Shown piece after piece: positions 26,219-35,818 of a DNA stretch of 64,000 nucleotides; positions within the stretch are counted from its first letter, which is position 1; each line of letters begins with the position of its first letter. The notes beneath the pieces are model-generated. The model did no database searches and was not told the origin of the DNA. It saw nothing but the letters and a program-made list of their open reading frames with translations. The position numbers and the translations under genes were made by a program. This DNA is from Sinorhizobium sp. B11 (GTDB lineage Bacteria; Pseudomonadota; Alphaproteobacteria; Rhizobiales; Rhizobiaceae). The stretch is taken from positions 2,976,001 to 3,040,000 of the forward strand of contig CP091034.1 of assembly GCA_039725955.1 (NCBI GenBank), in the 5' to 3' direction.

Positions 26219-26399
26219 AGGATGTACCGAAATCAAGCGGACGCTCATGTCCGCCGTCGCTGGAAAATCAGCGCAGTGGCCTTCGGAAAAACTGGGGAAG
26301 ACCGGCCGGTTACTGATCGCGATCATTGCCGCTTATGCTTAATAAACGGCTAAAGTTCAGAAGTAATTTATCTTATTTCACAAGACTTCATACACCATA

Positions 26400-26433
26400 A
26401 AAACGCCTGCCGGAGAGATACGGCAGGCGTTTT
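26400..26433. terminator. Intrinsic terminator downstream of the RND operon
   Basis: AAAACGCCTGCCG, a 7-8 base loop, CGGCAGGCGTTTT: a strong symmetric hairpin with T runs on both strands. It lies about 30 bases beyond the RND permease stop. Confidence 0.85.
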
Positions 26434-26463
26434 CGAAAGTATTAAAAAAGCTTGTTCGCCCTC

Positions 26464-29400
26464 TTACTCGGCAGCCTGAAGCTGCTGCGGATCCGGCTTC
26501 GGACGCGTCGCATGCGTCATTTCCTCGTGCAGGCGCGCTTCCTCATGGGCATGCGGCTTGGCGAACCGGGCAATCAGGAGATAGGCAACCGGCGTGATGA
26601 ACAACGTCACCAGCGTCGCGAAGCCGAGACCGCCGACGATGACCCAGCCGAGCGCCACGCGCGCTTCCGCGCCCGCACCATGCGCGAAGACCAGCGGAAC
26701 GCCCCCAAGAATGGTCGCGATCATCGTCATCATGACCGGGCGCAGGCGAAGCGCGCAGGCCTTCTCGATGGACGAGCGCACGTCCTCGCCGCGGTCACGC
26801 AGCTGGTTGGCGAATTCCACGATCAGGATGCCGTTCTTCGCCATGACGCCGACAAGCAGCACCAGGCCGATCTGGCTGTAGATGTTGAGACTGGAGCCGG
26901 TGATGACAAGCGCGAAGACGGCGCAGGCAAGACCGAGCGGCACCGTCGACATGATGATCAGCGACGAGAGCACGCTTTCGAACTGTGCCGCGAGCACCAG
27001 GAAGATGATGACGATCGCAAAGCCGAAAGTCAGCGCCATGCCGCTGGAATTCTCCTCCAGCGTCGCAGCTTCTGCGAGCGGCAGCAGGCGCGCGCCGGCC
27101 GGCAACAGCGGTGCTGCCATTTGCGTGACGCTCTTCACGGCGTCGCCAAGCGACATACCGTCCTTCAGGCCTGCGGTGATCGCCACCGAGGCGAGCTGCT
27201 GTTCACGGTTGAGCTGCGGGGCGACCGAGCCTTCCTTCAGCGAAGCGATGACCGACATCGGCACGATCTTGCCGTCACCGGTCTTCAGGAAGACGTTTTC
27301 AAGATCGGTCGGGTCGTCGATCGGCCGCATCGTCGAGGTCAGAAGCACCGGATAGGATTCGCCATTGACGAAGACGTCGACCACCGATCTTCCTTCGAGC
27401 AGCGACTGGATGGCGGTCGAAAGGCCGGTGATATCGATACCGAGATCGGAGGCGCGTTCACGATCGATTGCGACGGAGACTTGCGCCTGCGACGGTTCGT
27501 TGGTCAGGCGTGGCGTATCGTACTGGCCACTGGCATCGAGCTGCTGCACGAGCTTGGCGGCAGCCGCCGTCAGCGCCTCGTGGTCATTGCCGATCAGCGC
27601 CATCTGCAGGCCGCTGCCGGCGCCGCGAATACGCAGGCTGTTCGACGAGATCGCATTGCCGCGCAGCGCCGGCACCTTTGACGCAGCCTGGTTGATGTCG
27701 CGGACGATATCAGCCTGCGTGCGGTGGCGCTCGCCCCAGGGCGCCAGCGTCAGCACCATGAAGCCGCTGTTGGAAGCGCCGCCCTGACCGGAGATCGAGA
27801 AGACGTTCCTGATATCGCCGCTGTCGACAAGCGGCTGCAGATATTCCTCCACGAGCTGCAGCTTGTCGCGCGTATATTCGAGGCTGGAACCCTGCGGCGT
27901 CGTCAGCCGCATCATCACCATGGCGCGGTCTTCTTCCGGCGTCAGTTCGCTCTTGACCGTGCCGAAAGCGACAACTGCTGCACCGCCGAAGATAAGTGAG
28001 AAGACGATGACGACGACAGGCGCGTTCAGGCAGGCATGCAGCGCCCATTTGTAGAGGCCGGCGAAAGCCTCGCCGAAGCGGCCGAGCAATCCGTGATCCT
28101 CGATCATCGGCTTGGTCAGCATGCGAGAGGCGAGCATCGGACACAGCGTCAGCGCCACGATCGACGACAGGCCGACCGAGAAGGCAAGCACGAAACCGAA
28201 TTCGCGGAAAAGACCACCCACCTGCCCCGGCAGGAAGGAGAGCGGAATGAAGACGGCGGCAAGTGTGGCCGTTGTCGCGATGACGGCGAAGAAGACTTCA
28301 CGCGTGCCGAGCACGGCGGCAGCGCGCGGCCCCATGCCCTCCGAGCGTCGACGCACGATGTTTTCCAGCACGACGATGGCGTCGTCGACCACGAGACCGG
28401 TCGCCAGCACGATCGCAAGCAGCGTCAGGATGTTGATCGAGAAGCCGACCATATAGATCGCCGCCAGCGTGCCGATCAGCGCCACCGGCATCGAGACGGA
28501 CGGGATCAGCGTTGCGCGCCAGTCGCGAAGGAAGAGATAGATGACGACGGTGACGATGACGGCCGAAAGCAACAGCGCCAGCACCACTTCATGGATCGCG
28601 CCCTCGATGAACACGGCATCGTCGCTGGTGATTGCGATCGTCGTGCCCTTCGGCAGCGTCTTCGAAAGCTGGTCGACGGCAGCATGAATGCCGGTGGAAA
28701 TATTCAGCGTATTCGACTGCGCCTGGCGGATGATGCCAAGACCGATGCCCGGTTTGCCATTGGAGCGCAGCGCCGTCTCGCCGTCGCGCGGCCCGAGCGT
28801 CACGGTCGCAACATCGCCGAGACGCACATTGTGCTGCAGGATGACGTTCTGGAAGTCTTCAGGCGTCTGCAGGCTGGCGGTTGCGCGCACCACGATATCC
28901 TGCATCGGGCTCTTCAGCGAACCGGCCGGCACGTCGAGCGCGGCATTGTCGAGCGCCTTGGTGAGATCGCCGATGGTCAGCCCGCGGCTTGCAAGTGCCC
29001 CCTGATCGACGTCGACACGGAAGACCTTTTCCTGATCGCCGTATTCTTCGACATCGGCAACGCCATCGACGGAGGCCAGGCGATCGACCACCTCGTTCTC
29101 GACGAGGAGCGTCAGATCGTCCATGTTGAGTGTATCCGACGTGACCGCGAGGCGCATGATCGCCGAGGAATCCGAATCCGCCTTGACGATCTGCGGCGCA
29201 TCCGCCTCATCGGGCAGGTTCTGGGCGATGCGGCCGATTGCGTCACGCACGTCATTGGCGGCAACGGCCAGATCGATGGAATCGGAAAACTCCAGCGTGA
29301 CACGGCTCTGACCGAACTGGGAACTGGAAGAGATGGATTTGAGACCGCTGACGCGCGCAACCGCGCCTTCGATGACCTTGGTCAGTTCCTGGTCGATCGT

Positions 29401-29616
29401 CTGCGGCGAAGCGCCGTCGAATGTCGTGCGCACGGTCACGACCGGCCGGTCGACATCGGGCAGCTCGCGCACTTCGACGCCCACATAGGCCGCAAGGCCC
29501 GCCACCACCATCAGCGTATTGAAGACCAGCGCCAGGATCGGCCGGCGCACGAAGAGTGCGGTGAAGGTCGCCTTGCCGGATTCCGGTTTGTCCTGGTGGA
29601 TCTCGGTCACGCTCAT
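26464..29616 (-). CDS. RND efflux permease (AcrB/HAE1 family)
   Basis: 1050 residues, the full family length. Twelve transmembrane segments in two repeats are separated by large periplasmic loops. Landmarks: N-terminal FVRRPILALVFNTLMVVAG, GLVVDDAIVVLENIVRR with the proton-relay aspartates in TM4, and ANQLRDRGEDVRSSIEKACALRLRPVMMT near the end. Extrudes drugs or other amphiphiles in complex with the adaptor encoded just upstream; start and stop overlap by four bases (ATGA). No outer-membrane channel gene is present in the window, so a TolC-type partner encoded elsewhere is inferred. Confidence 0.95.
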   Translation of the reverse strand: MSVTEIHQDKPESGKATFTALFVRRPILALVFNTLMVVAGLAAYVGVEVRELPDVDRPVVTVRTTFDGASPQTIDQELTKVIEGAVARVSGLKSISSSSQFGQSRVTLEFSDSIDLAVAANDVRDAIGRIAQNLPDEADAPQIVKADSDSSAIMRLAVTSDTLNMDDLTLLVENEVVDRLASVDGVADVEEYGDQEKVFRVDVDQGALASRGLTIGDLTKALDNAALDVPAGSLKSPMQDIVVRATASLQTPEDFQNVILQHNVRLGDVATVTLGPRDGETALRSNGKPGIGLGIIRQAQSNTLNISTGIHAAVDQLSKTLPKGTTIAITSDDAVFIEGAIHEVVLALLLSAVIVTVVIYLFLRDWRATLIPSVSMPVALIGTLAAIYMVGFSINILTLLAIVLATGLVVDDAIVVLENIVRRRSEGMGPRAAAVLGTREVFFAVIATTATLAAVFIPLSFLPGQVGGLFREFGFVLAFSVGLSSIVALTLCPMLASRMLTKPMIEDHGLLGRFGEAFAGLYKWALHACLNAPVVVIVFSLIFGGAAVVAFGTVKSELTPEEDRAMVMMRLTTPQGSSLEYTRDKLQLVEEYLQPLVDSGDIRNVFSISGQGGASNSGFMVLTLAPWGERHRTQADIVRDINQAASKVPALRGNAISSNSLRIRGAGSGLQMALIGNDHEALTAAAAKLVQQLDASGQYDTPRLTNEPSQAQVSVAIDRERASDLGIDITGLSTAIQSLLEGRSVVDVFVNGESYPVLLTSTMRPIDDPTDLENVFLKTGDGKIVPMSVIASLKEGSVAPQLNREQQLASVAITAGLKDGMSLGDAVKSVTQMAAPLLPAGARLLPLAEAATLEENSSGMALTFGFAIVIIFLVLAAQFESVLSSLIIMSTVPLGLACAVFALVITGSSLNIYSQIGLVLLVGVMAKNGILIVEFANQLRDRGEDVRSSIEKACALRLRPVMMTMIATILGGVPLVFAHGAGAEARVALGWVIVGGLGFATLVTLFITPVAYLLIARFAKPHAHEEARLHEEMTHATRPKPDPQQLQAAE

Positions 29617-30827
29617 TGGGCGGCGACCTTGTCGTTGGCGGCGACATCGGTCGCCGTGCGCACAGCGCCGTTCTCGCGCACGCGCTGCAGGCCCTGGGTG
29701 ACGATCTGATCGCCATCCTTCAGGTCAGCCTTGACCAGCACATAGTCCGGATTGCGCTGCACGACCGTGACCCGCACCTTGTGCGACTTGTCGTCGGTCA
29801 CCCGCCAGACGAAGGAACCCTGGGCATCCCACTGTACGGAGAGCGGGTTGACGGCTGGATATTTATCGCCGGCAAACTTCATGCTGACCGCGAAGGACAT
29901 GCCGGCGCGCAACTCGTCCGAGCTGTTGTCGATCCGGCCGCGCAGACGCAGCGTCCGGCTTGCCGCGTCGATACGATTGTCGACCGCTTCAAGCACGCCC
30001 GAAAAGATTTTGCCCGGCCGCGCCACGGAGGTTGCCTCGACCACCTGGCCAACGGAAACCGTATTGGCGAAACGCTCCGGCACCCAGTAATCGACGAGGA
30101 TTTCGGTGCGATCGTCCAATGTCACGATCGGCGTCGAGGTGGTGACATTGTCACCGATATTGACGGGCACGATGCCGACGATGCCGTCGATGGGGGCCAC
30201 GATATTACGGCGCTGGAGATTGAGATCGGCGGCCTGCAATTGCAGCCGCGCATTCTGCTCGGCGATCTCGGAATCGAAGACATCCATGCGCGAAACGCTG
30301 GACTTGATATTGTGGTAGAGGCTGGATTTCTCGAGCGCGCTGTTCAGCGCCACCTGCGCCTGCCCCTGGGCGATGACCTGCTCCTCGCTGTCGAGCTTGG
30401 CGAGAACCTGCCCCTGCTTCACCATATCGCCTGACTTGATCAGAATCTCGCGGATCGTACCCGTCGCCTGCGGCGTGACCGCAACGGAGCGGATCGCGTC
30501 ACCCGTGCCGATCGCATTCAGCCGGTCGTTGACGACGCCCTGCACCACCGCCTGGGTGACGACAAGCACCGCGCCATTGCGTCCGCCGCCACCGCCGCCA
30601 TTGCGGCGGTTCTGCCCCTGTCCCTGCCCTTGCGCTTGGCCACCTTGAGTCTGCCCCGCGCCGGCATCGGCTGCCTCTTCGCTCTTCGGTGCGATCCTGG
30701 AAACGATGCTGTCGGGAATACCGGCATTGCGCATCGTCTCGCCAGCGCCGGGCACAAAATAGACCCACGCGGCAAAGCCGGCGATAATGACGACAAGGCA
30801 AAGTACAAATTGCTTCCAAAAGGGCAT
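29613..30827 (-). CDS. RND efflux periplasmic adaptor (membrane fusion protein)
   Basis: 404 residues: an N-terminal membrane anchor (about 5-25), an unusual Gln/Gly/Arg-rich low-complexity linker (about 60-85), then lipoyl/hairpin halves (ATGTIREILIKSGDMVKQGQVLAKLD and RRNIVAPIDGIVGIVPVNIGDNVTT regions) and a beta-barrel and membrane-proximal domain. It bridges the permease and an outer-membrane channel. First gene of the efflux operon; two palindromes lie upstream. Confidence 0.94.
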   Translation of the reverse strand: MPFWKQFVLCLVVIIAGFAAWVYFVPGAGETMRNAGIPDSIVSRIAPKSEEAADAGAGQTQGGQAQGQGQGQNRRNGGGGGGRNGAVLVVTQAVVQGVVNDRLNAIGTGDAIRSVAVTPQATGTIREILIKSGDMVKQGQVLAKLDSEEQVIAQGQAQVALNSALEKSSLYHNIKSSVSRMDVFDSEIAEQNARLQLQAADLNLQRRNIVAPIDGIVGIVPVNIGDNVTTSTPIVTLDDRTEILVDYWVPERFANTVSVGQVVEATSVARPGKIFSGVLEAVDNRIDAASRTLRLRGRIDNSSDELRAGMSFAVSMKFAGDKYPAVNPLSVQWDAQGSFVWRVTDDKSHKVRVTVVQRNPDYVLVKADLKDGDQIVTQGLQRVRENGAVRTATDVAANDKVAAQ

Positions 30828-30880
30828 TCACGTCTCCGGAGGGACTCGAGGTTGTCCAGGGTCGGTCGAAAGAGGCGCGC

Positions 30881-30918
30881 GAGACAAAAAGTCTCACCTG
30901 GTGCGACAATATCGCACC
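30881..30918. promoter_or_regulatory. Tandem palindromes upstream of the RND operon
   Basis: GAGAC-AAAAA-GTCTC (30881-30895) and GGTGCGA-CAATA-TCGCACC (30900-30918) have centres 21 bases apart, i.e. on the same helix face. They lie 54-91 bases upstream of the adaptor start. Likely binding sites for a dimeric regulator. Confidence 0.55.
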
Positions 30919-31074
30919 TTTCCCCGGCCGGCAGCAAGCACAACCACCCGTCATTACCGATTTGTAATATCAGCAAACTTTGAAAATAACCCGTGCGCTC
31001 ACTTTTACTTGAACAACGCTAAAGCAGTGCCGGCAAAACGCTTACCGATTTTCCGTCCGGCACCGCGCCAGGCT

Positions 31075-31959
31075 TCAGATGCGCCTCTCCCGTCGCCATG
31101 TTCCGGGCGAAACCCCGTGGAGTGCGGTGAAGATACGCGTCAGGTGGCTCTGGTCGGCAAAACCGCAGGTAACCGCGATCTCGGCAATGGAGGCGGTGCC
31201 AAGCAGCATCTGTCGCGCTTTCTCCGCCCGATATTCGAGCAGCCACCGGTGCGGCGTGCGGCCGGTCGATTTCTTGAAGGCGCGAATGAAATAGCTGGTC
31301 GACAGCCCGCATTGCGCCGCGACATCCGAGATCGTCGCCTCCCGCGCCGTCAGCGAAGCAAGGAATGCCGTCGCCAGGTTGAGCTGACGCCCCGAGAGCC
31401 CGCCGCTGCGTTCTGCCGGCAGGTTGATCTTGCCGTAACGCGTCACAAGATGCGCCTGCAGCGCCAGCAGGATGTGATCGATGAAGAGCGCGCTCGCATG
31501 CGCCGGCTGGCTGAGCGCCGGGAGCAACGCCGTCGCAAGGGCCTGCACGACAGGATCAAGCTGGCCCTGCCCGCAATCGAGCCCATTGAAGCCCGACCGT
31601 CCCGCCTCGTAGCTGAAATCGGAAAGCCCCTGCCGGGAAATATTGAAGCGCATATTGTCGAACGAGGAGCGATGGTGGCAGCGCCATTCCTCCCCGAGAT
31701 CGGTGATCGCCAGCGCGCCTGCCGAATGGCCGCCGTCGTGAACGAGCTTGCCGCCGCGCCAGAGACGATGGTTGTCGAAAGGTTTCAACTGGGCGATGAC
31801 GCTGAAAGCCTCCGCTTGGGGAATCGGCCCGCTTTCGTCATGGTCGGCGCTGGTGCTGCGCATGCGCACGATCGAGACTGCACCGGCTTGCAACAATGAA
31901 ACCTTTGGCCGAGATGCCAATTCAATCACCCCCGTTTTCGAATTGCCTCCCACTGTCAT
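31075..31959 (-). CDS. AraC family transcriptional regulator
   Basis: 294 residues. The N-terminal half is weakly conserved. The C-terminal half has the double HTH (ISDVAAQCGLSTSYFIRAFKKSTGRTPHRW and IAEIAVTCGFADQSHLTRIF landmarks). It lies upstream of the RND operon on the same strand (about 250 bases away), so it may regulate that pump or the VOC gene behind it; this is inference from position only. Confidence 0.9.
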   Translation of the reverse strand: MTVGGNSKTGVIELASRPKVSLLQAGAVSIVRMRSTSADHDESGPIPQAEAFSVIAQLKPFDNHRLWRGGKLVHDGGHSAGALAITDLGEEWRCHHRSSFDNMRFNISRQGLSDFSYEAGRSGFNGLDCGQGQLDPVVQALATALLPALSQPAHASALFIDHILLALQAHLVTRYGKINLPAERSGGLSGRQLNLATAFLASLTAREATISDVAAQCGLSTSYFIRAFKKSTGRTPHRWLLEYRAEKARQMLLGTASIAEIAVTCGFADQSHLTRIFTALHGVSPGTWRRERRI

Positions 31960-32053
31960 AATCGCATTGTTTGCTTTCGAAATCCACCTGGTGAAATCGA
32001 AACGGCAGCCCCTTCGAGGCTGCCGTCCGCTCGCGTCGCACCGCTTCCCGATG

Positions 32054-32536
32054 TCAGGCGGCTTCCTGAAACGCCTGTTCCAGGGTAGCGACGTCGATCT
32101 TGATCATCTTCAGCATTGCTTCGGTCATCTTCTTGGCATTGCCCTTGCGTGTGCCGCTCATCATCTCGGCCAGCGCCTTGGGTACGATCTGCCAGGAAAG
32201 ACCCCAGCGATCCCTCAGCCAGCCGCAATGTTCGGCCGTTCCGCCATTGGCGAGGAAGCCATCCCAGATGCGGTCGAGCTCCGCCTGATTCTCGCAGACG
32301 ACCTGCACCGAGAAGGCATGGTTGAACTGCTCGAACGGCCCGGCCTGCATGGCGATGAAATTCTGATTGCCGAGCGTGAATTCCACGATCTCGACGCTGC
32401 CGGGAGGCCCGCTCGGGGTTTCAGATGGCACTGTCGTGATATCGCCGATCGAAGAATCGGGAACCAGCGAGACATAGAATTCGACCGCTTCGCGCGCCTG
32501 TTCGGCAAACCAGAGAAAGGAAATGACCTTGACCAT
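32054..32536 (-). CDS. VOC family protein (PhnB-like)
   Basis: 160 residues with ISFLWFAEQAREAVEFYVSL at the N-terminus and CGWLRDRWGLSWQIVPKAL near the C-terminus, the pattern of PhnB/3-demethylubiquinone methyltransferase-like VOC proteins. Start ATG 32536 with AAGGAGG upstream. Function unknown. Confidence 0.9.
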   Translation of the reverse strand: MVKVISFLWFAEQAREAVEFYVSLVPDSSIGDITTVPSETPSGPPGSVEIVEFTLGNQNFIAMQAGPFEQFNHAFSVQVVCENQAELDRIWDGFLANGGTAEHCGWLRDRWGLSWQIVPKALAEMMSGTRKGNAKKMTEAMLKMIKIDVATLEQAFQEAA

Positions 32537-32864
32537 GAACTGTCCTCCTTGAGCTGTTGGTCACTATGGCCCTAGGACGCATGGGCATGGCCTCTCCCGA
32601 CAGGACGGCGCAATTTTTTCTCGAATGGCGATTTTTCAACGTCTCCGGGGCCTTCCGCGGAGCCTCTTCAGCCGAGAGCAATTTTCGACAAAAGAGGGTC
32701 AGAACCGACAATCGGATTTGCCGTTTGCCAAGTAGGTTCGCCGTCAATTCGCAACCTCGCCCTTGCGGGGAAGCGATGCCGACCGACGCCCGCCAGCCTC
32801 TTTTGGCGACAGCCCGGCAGCCCGTTTATTGGCCGCAAGGCCCCACGACCAGGGAGAACGCTCA
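32537..32864. other. Divergent intergenic region
   Basis: 328 bases between the VOC gene (minus) and the isochorismatase-like gene (plus). It must carry the promoter of the seven-gene operon. I see short T runs (around 32610-32640) and the RBS AGGGAG at its end, but no convincing -35/-10 pair or long palindrome. Confidence 0.5.
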
Positions 32865-33554
32865 ATGTCCAGATATCTCGAAGTCCTGACGCCGCAGAAC
32901 AGCCAGCTGATCTTCATCGACCAGCAGCCGCAAATGGCCTTCGGCGTCCAGTCCATCGACCGCCAGGCGCTGAAGAACAACGTCGTCGGCCTCGCCAAGG
33001 CAGCCAAGACCTTCAAGGTTCCGACCACCATCACCACGGTCGAGACCGAAGCCTTCTCGGGCCACACCTATCCGGAGCTGCTCGCCGTCTTCCCCGAAAA
33101 CACGATCCTCGAACGCACTTCGATGAATTCCTGGGACGATCAGAACGTTCGCGACGCATTGGCGAAGAACGCCGCCGGCGGCCGCAAGAAGGTCGTCGTC
33201 TCAGGCCTCTGGACGGAAGTCTGCAACACTACCTTCGCGCTCTCCTGCATGCACGACACCGATTACGAGATCTATATGGTCGCCGATGCTTCGGGCGGCA
33301 CCTCCGCCGAGGCCCATAAATACGCCATGGACCGCATGGTCCAGGCCGGCTGCGTGCCCGTCACCTGGCAGCAGGTGCTGCTCGAATGGCAGCGCGACTG
33401 GGCGCGCCGCGAAACCTATGATGCGGTGACGGCTATCGTGAAGGAACATTCCGGCGCTTACGGCATGGGCGTCGATTATGCCTATACCCATGTCCACAAG
33501 GCGCCCGAGCGCATCGCGCATGGCAAGCGCATCGGCCCGAACCCGGCCAGGTGA
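32865..33554 (+). CDS. Isochorismatase-like cysteine hydrolase (YcaC type)
   Basis: 229 residues from ATG 32865 (MSRYLEVLTPQN) with AGGGAG upstream. Catalytic-triad candidates: D19 (IFIDQQPQM) and C120 (VVVSGLWTEVC). The stretch TSMNSWDD is typical of the YcaC-like hydrolases of unknown substrate. First gene of a seven-gene same-strand cluster. A hairpin (33564-33590) follows without a T run. Confidence 0.92.
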   Translation: MSRYLEVLTPQNSQLIFIDQQPQMAFGVQSIDRQALKNNVVGLAKAAKTFKVPTTITTVETEAFSGHTYPELLAVFPENTILERTSMNSWDDQNVRDALAKNAAGGRKKVVVSGLWTEVCNTTFALSCMHDTDYEIYMVADASGGTSAEAHKYAMDRMVQAGCVPVTWQQVLLEWQRDWARRETYDAVTAIVKEHSGAYGMGVDYAYTHVHKAPERIAHGKRIGPNPAR

Positions 33555-33563
33555 GTTCTCTTC

Positions 33564-33590
33564 GGGGAGCGGCTTCATCGCCGCTTCCCC
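33564..33590 (+). other. Hairpin between the first two genes of the seven-gene cluster
   Basis: GGGGAGCGGC / GCCGCTTCCCC with one bulged T and a short loop; no T run follows. It may protect mRNA ends or attenuate; it is not a clear terminator. Confidence 0.4.
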
Positions 33591-33623
33591 ATTGCCGCAT
33601 GCCGAAATGAATCGAGCCCCCAA

Positions 33624-33893
33624 ATGAAAATCTATCTCCTCTCCCTCGGCGCCGGCCTGCTCGTCGGCATTGTCTATAGCCTTCTCAATGTCCGTTCGCC
33701 GGCGCCGCCGGTCGTGGCCCTTGTCGGCCTGCTCGGCATCCTTGTCGGCGAGCAGGTCATTCCTTTCGCCAAAACGCTGATCAACAAGGAACCGGCAGCG
33801 GTCTCGTGGTTGCATCAGATCAAGCCGCACATGTTCGGCCACATGCCCAAGGGCAGCACGCCTTCCGACGCCAAGCCCTCCGACAAGGCCTGA
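33624..33893 (+). CDS. XapX domain (DUF1427) membrane protein
   Basis: 89 residues with two hydrophobic segments (about 3-20 and 28-46) and the XapX core SLGAGLLVGIVYSLLNVRSPAPP. The tail is polar. XapX proteins are small membrane proteins often found beside isochorismatase-like and amidohydrolase genes, as here. Function unknown. Confidence 0.9.
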   Translation: MKIYLLSLGAGLLVGIVYSLLNVRSPAPPVVALVGLLGILVGEQVIPFAKTLINKEPAAVSWLHQIKPHMFGHMPKGSTPSDAKPSDKA

Positions 33894-33920
33894 TAGCGCT
33901 CGCGCTCAAGGACGAAGACC

Positions 33921-35808
33921 ATGGAAAACACGACCGCTGACCTCATCCTGCATCACGGGCTGATCACCACGCTCGACCGCTCCAACCCGGCCGCGACCGC
34001 CGTTGCCGTGAAAGACGGCAGGTTCCTCGCCGTCGGCCACGACGCCGAGATCATGGCGCTCAAGGGACCGGAGACCAGAGTCGTCGATCTCAAGGGCAAA
34101 CGCGTCCTTCCCGGCCTGATCGACAATCACACCCACGTCGTCAGAGGCGGCCTGAATTTCAACATGGAGCTGCGCTGGGACGGCGTGCGCTCGCTCGCCG
34201 ACGCGATGAACATGCTGAAGCGCCAGGTGGCCATCACACCTGCGCCGCAATGGGTGCGAATCGTCGGCGGTTTCACCGAACATCAGTTCGCTGAGAAGCG
34301 TCTGCCGACCATCGACGAAATCAACGCCGTCGCGCCCGATACCCCGGTCTTCATCCTGCATCTTTATGACCGCGCCCTTCTGAATGGCGCCGCGCTGCGC
34401 GCCGTCGGCTATACCAGGGACACGCCGAACCCGCCCGGCGGCGAGATCACCCGCGATTCCCAAGGCAATCCGACCGGTCTGCTCCTTGCCAAGCCCAATG
34501 CCGGCATTCTCTATTCGACGCTCTCAAAGGGGCCGAAACTGCCCTTCGACTATCAGGTCAATTCCACCCGCCATTTCATGCGCGAGCTGAACCGCCTGGG
34601 CGTCACAGGCGTGATCGATGCCGGCGGCGGTTTCCAGAACTATCCCGATGACTATACCGTCATCCAGAAACTTGCCGATGACGGCCAGATGACCGTCCGT
34701 CTCGCCTACAATCTCTTCACCCAGAAGCCGAAAGCGGAGAAGGAGGATTTCCTGAACTGGACGGCGTCGGTGAAATACAAGCAGGGCAACGACTATTTCC
34801 GGCATAACGGCGCCGGCGAAATGCTGGTCTTTTCCGCCGCCGATTTCGAGGATTTCCGTCAGCCGCGTCCCGATATGCCGCCGGAAATGGAAGGCGAGCT
34901 GGAAGAGGTCGTGCGCGTACTTGCGGAAAACCGCTGGCCCTGGCGCCTGCACGCCACCTATGACGAGACGATCAGCCGCGCGCTCGATGTGTTCGAGAAG
35001 GTCAATCAGGATATCCCGCTCGAAGGCCTCAACTGGTTCTTCGACCATGCCGAGACCATTTCCGAACAGTCGATCGACCGCATCGCAGCCCTTGGCGGCG
35101 GCATCGCGGTGCAACACCGCATGGCTTATCAGGGCGAATATTTCGTCGAGCGCTACGGTGTGGGCGCAGCCGAAGCCACCCCGCCCGTTGCCCGCATGCT
35201 GGAAAAGGGTGTGAAGGTTTCGGCCGGCACCGATGCCACGCGCGTTGCCTCCTATAATCCCTGGGTCTCGCTCTCCTGGATGATCACGGGCCGCACCGTC
35301 GGCGGTTTGGCGATCTATCCCCGCCGCAATTGCCTGGACCGTGAAACGGCCCTGCGCATGTGGACGGAAAACGTCACCTGGTTTTCCAATGAGGAAGGCA
35401 AGAAGGGCCGCATCGAAAAGGGCCAGTTCGCCGACCTCATCGTGCCGGATAAGGATTTCTTCGCCTGTGCCGAAGAGGAAATCTCCTTCCTCACCTCGGA
35501 GCTCACCATGGTCGGCGGCAAGATCGTGTATGGATCAGGCACTTTCGCCAGTCTCGACGAAAACCCGGTTCCGCCGGCCATGCCCGACTGGTCGCCGGTG
35601 CGAAGTTTCAAGGGATATGCTGCCTGGGGCGAACCCGAAGGTGCCGGCAAGAACTCGCTGCACCGCCGCCTGATCTCCGCCTGCGGCTGCGCCAATGATT
35701 GCAATGTCCATGGCCATGCCCACGCCGACGCCTGGGGTTCGAAGGCGCCCCGTCTCCGATCTCAAGAGCTTCTGGGGTGCGCTCGGCTGCGCCTGCTGGG
35801 CCGTTTGA
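33921..35808 (+). CDS. Amidohydrolase family protein (YtcJ-like), frameshifted near the C-terminus
   Basis: Metal-dependent hydrolase. The N-terminal HxH is DNHTH (H70, H72); later motifs include FDHAETI and GTDATRVASYNPW. As sequenced, the frame runs on for 683 codons to 35972, into the next gene, with an Arg/Leu/Ser-rich tail. Dropping one C from the CCCC at 35748-35751 restores a Trp/Cys tail (VSDLKSFWGALGCACWAV) and a TGA at 35806-35808, ten bases before the next start. The coordinates given are for this corrected gene (about 628 residues). Just before the break is a Cys/His-rich segment (CGCANDCNVHGHAHADAW) that may bind metal. Substrate unknown. Confidence 0.85.
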
Positions 35809-35818
35809 GGATAGATGC

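Noticed and set aside
35699..35818. Upstream extension of the DoxX frame
   Set aside because: It lies within the amidohydrolase coding region and lacks a ribosome site. ATG 35819 fits the family.
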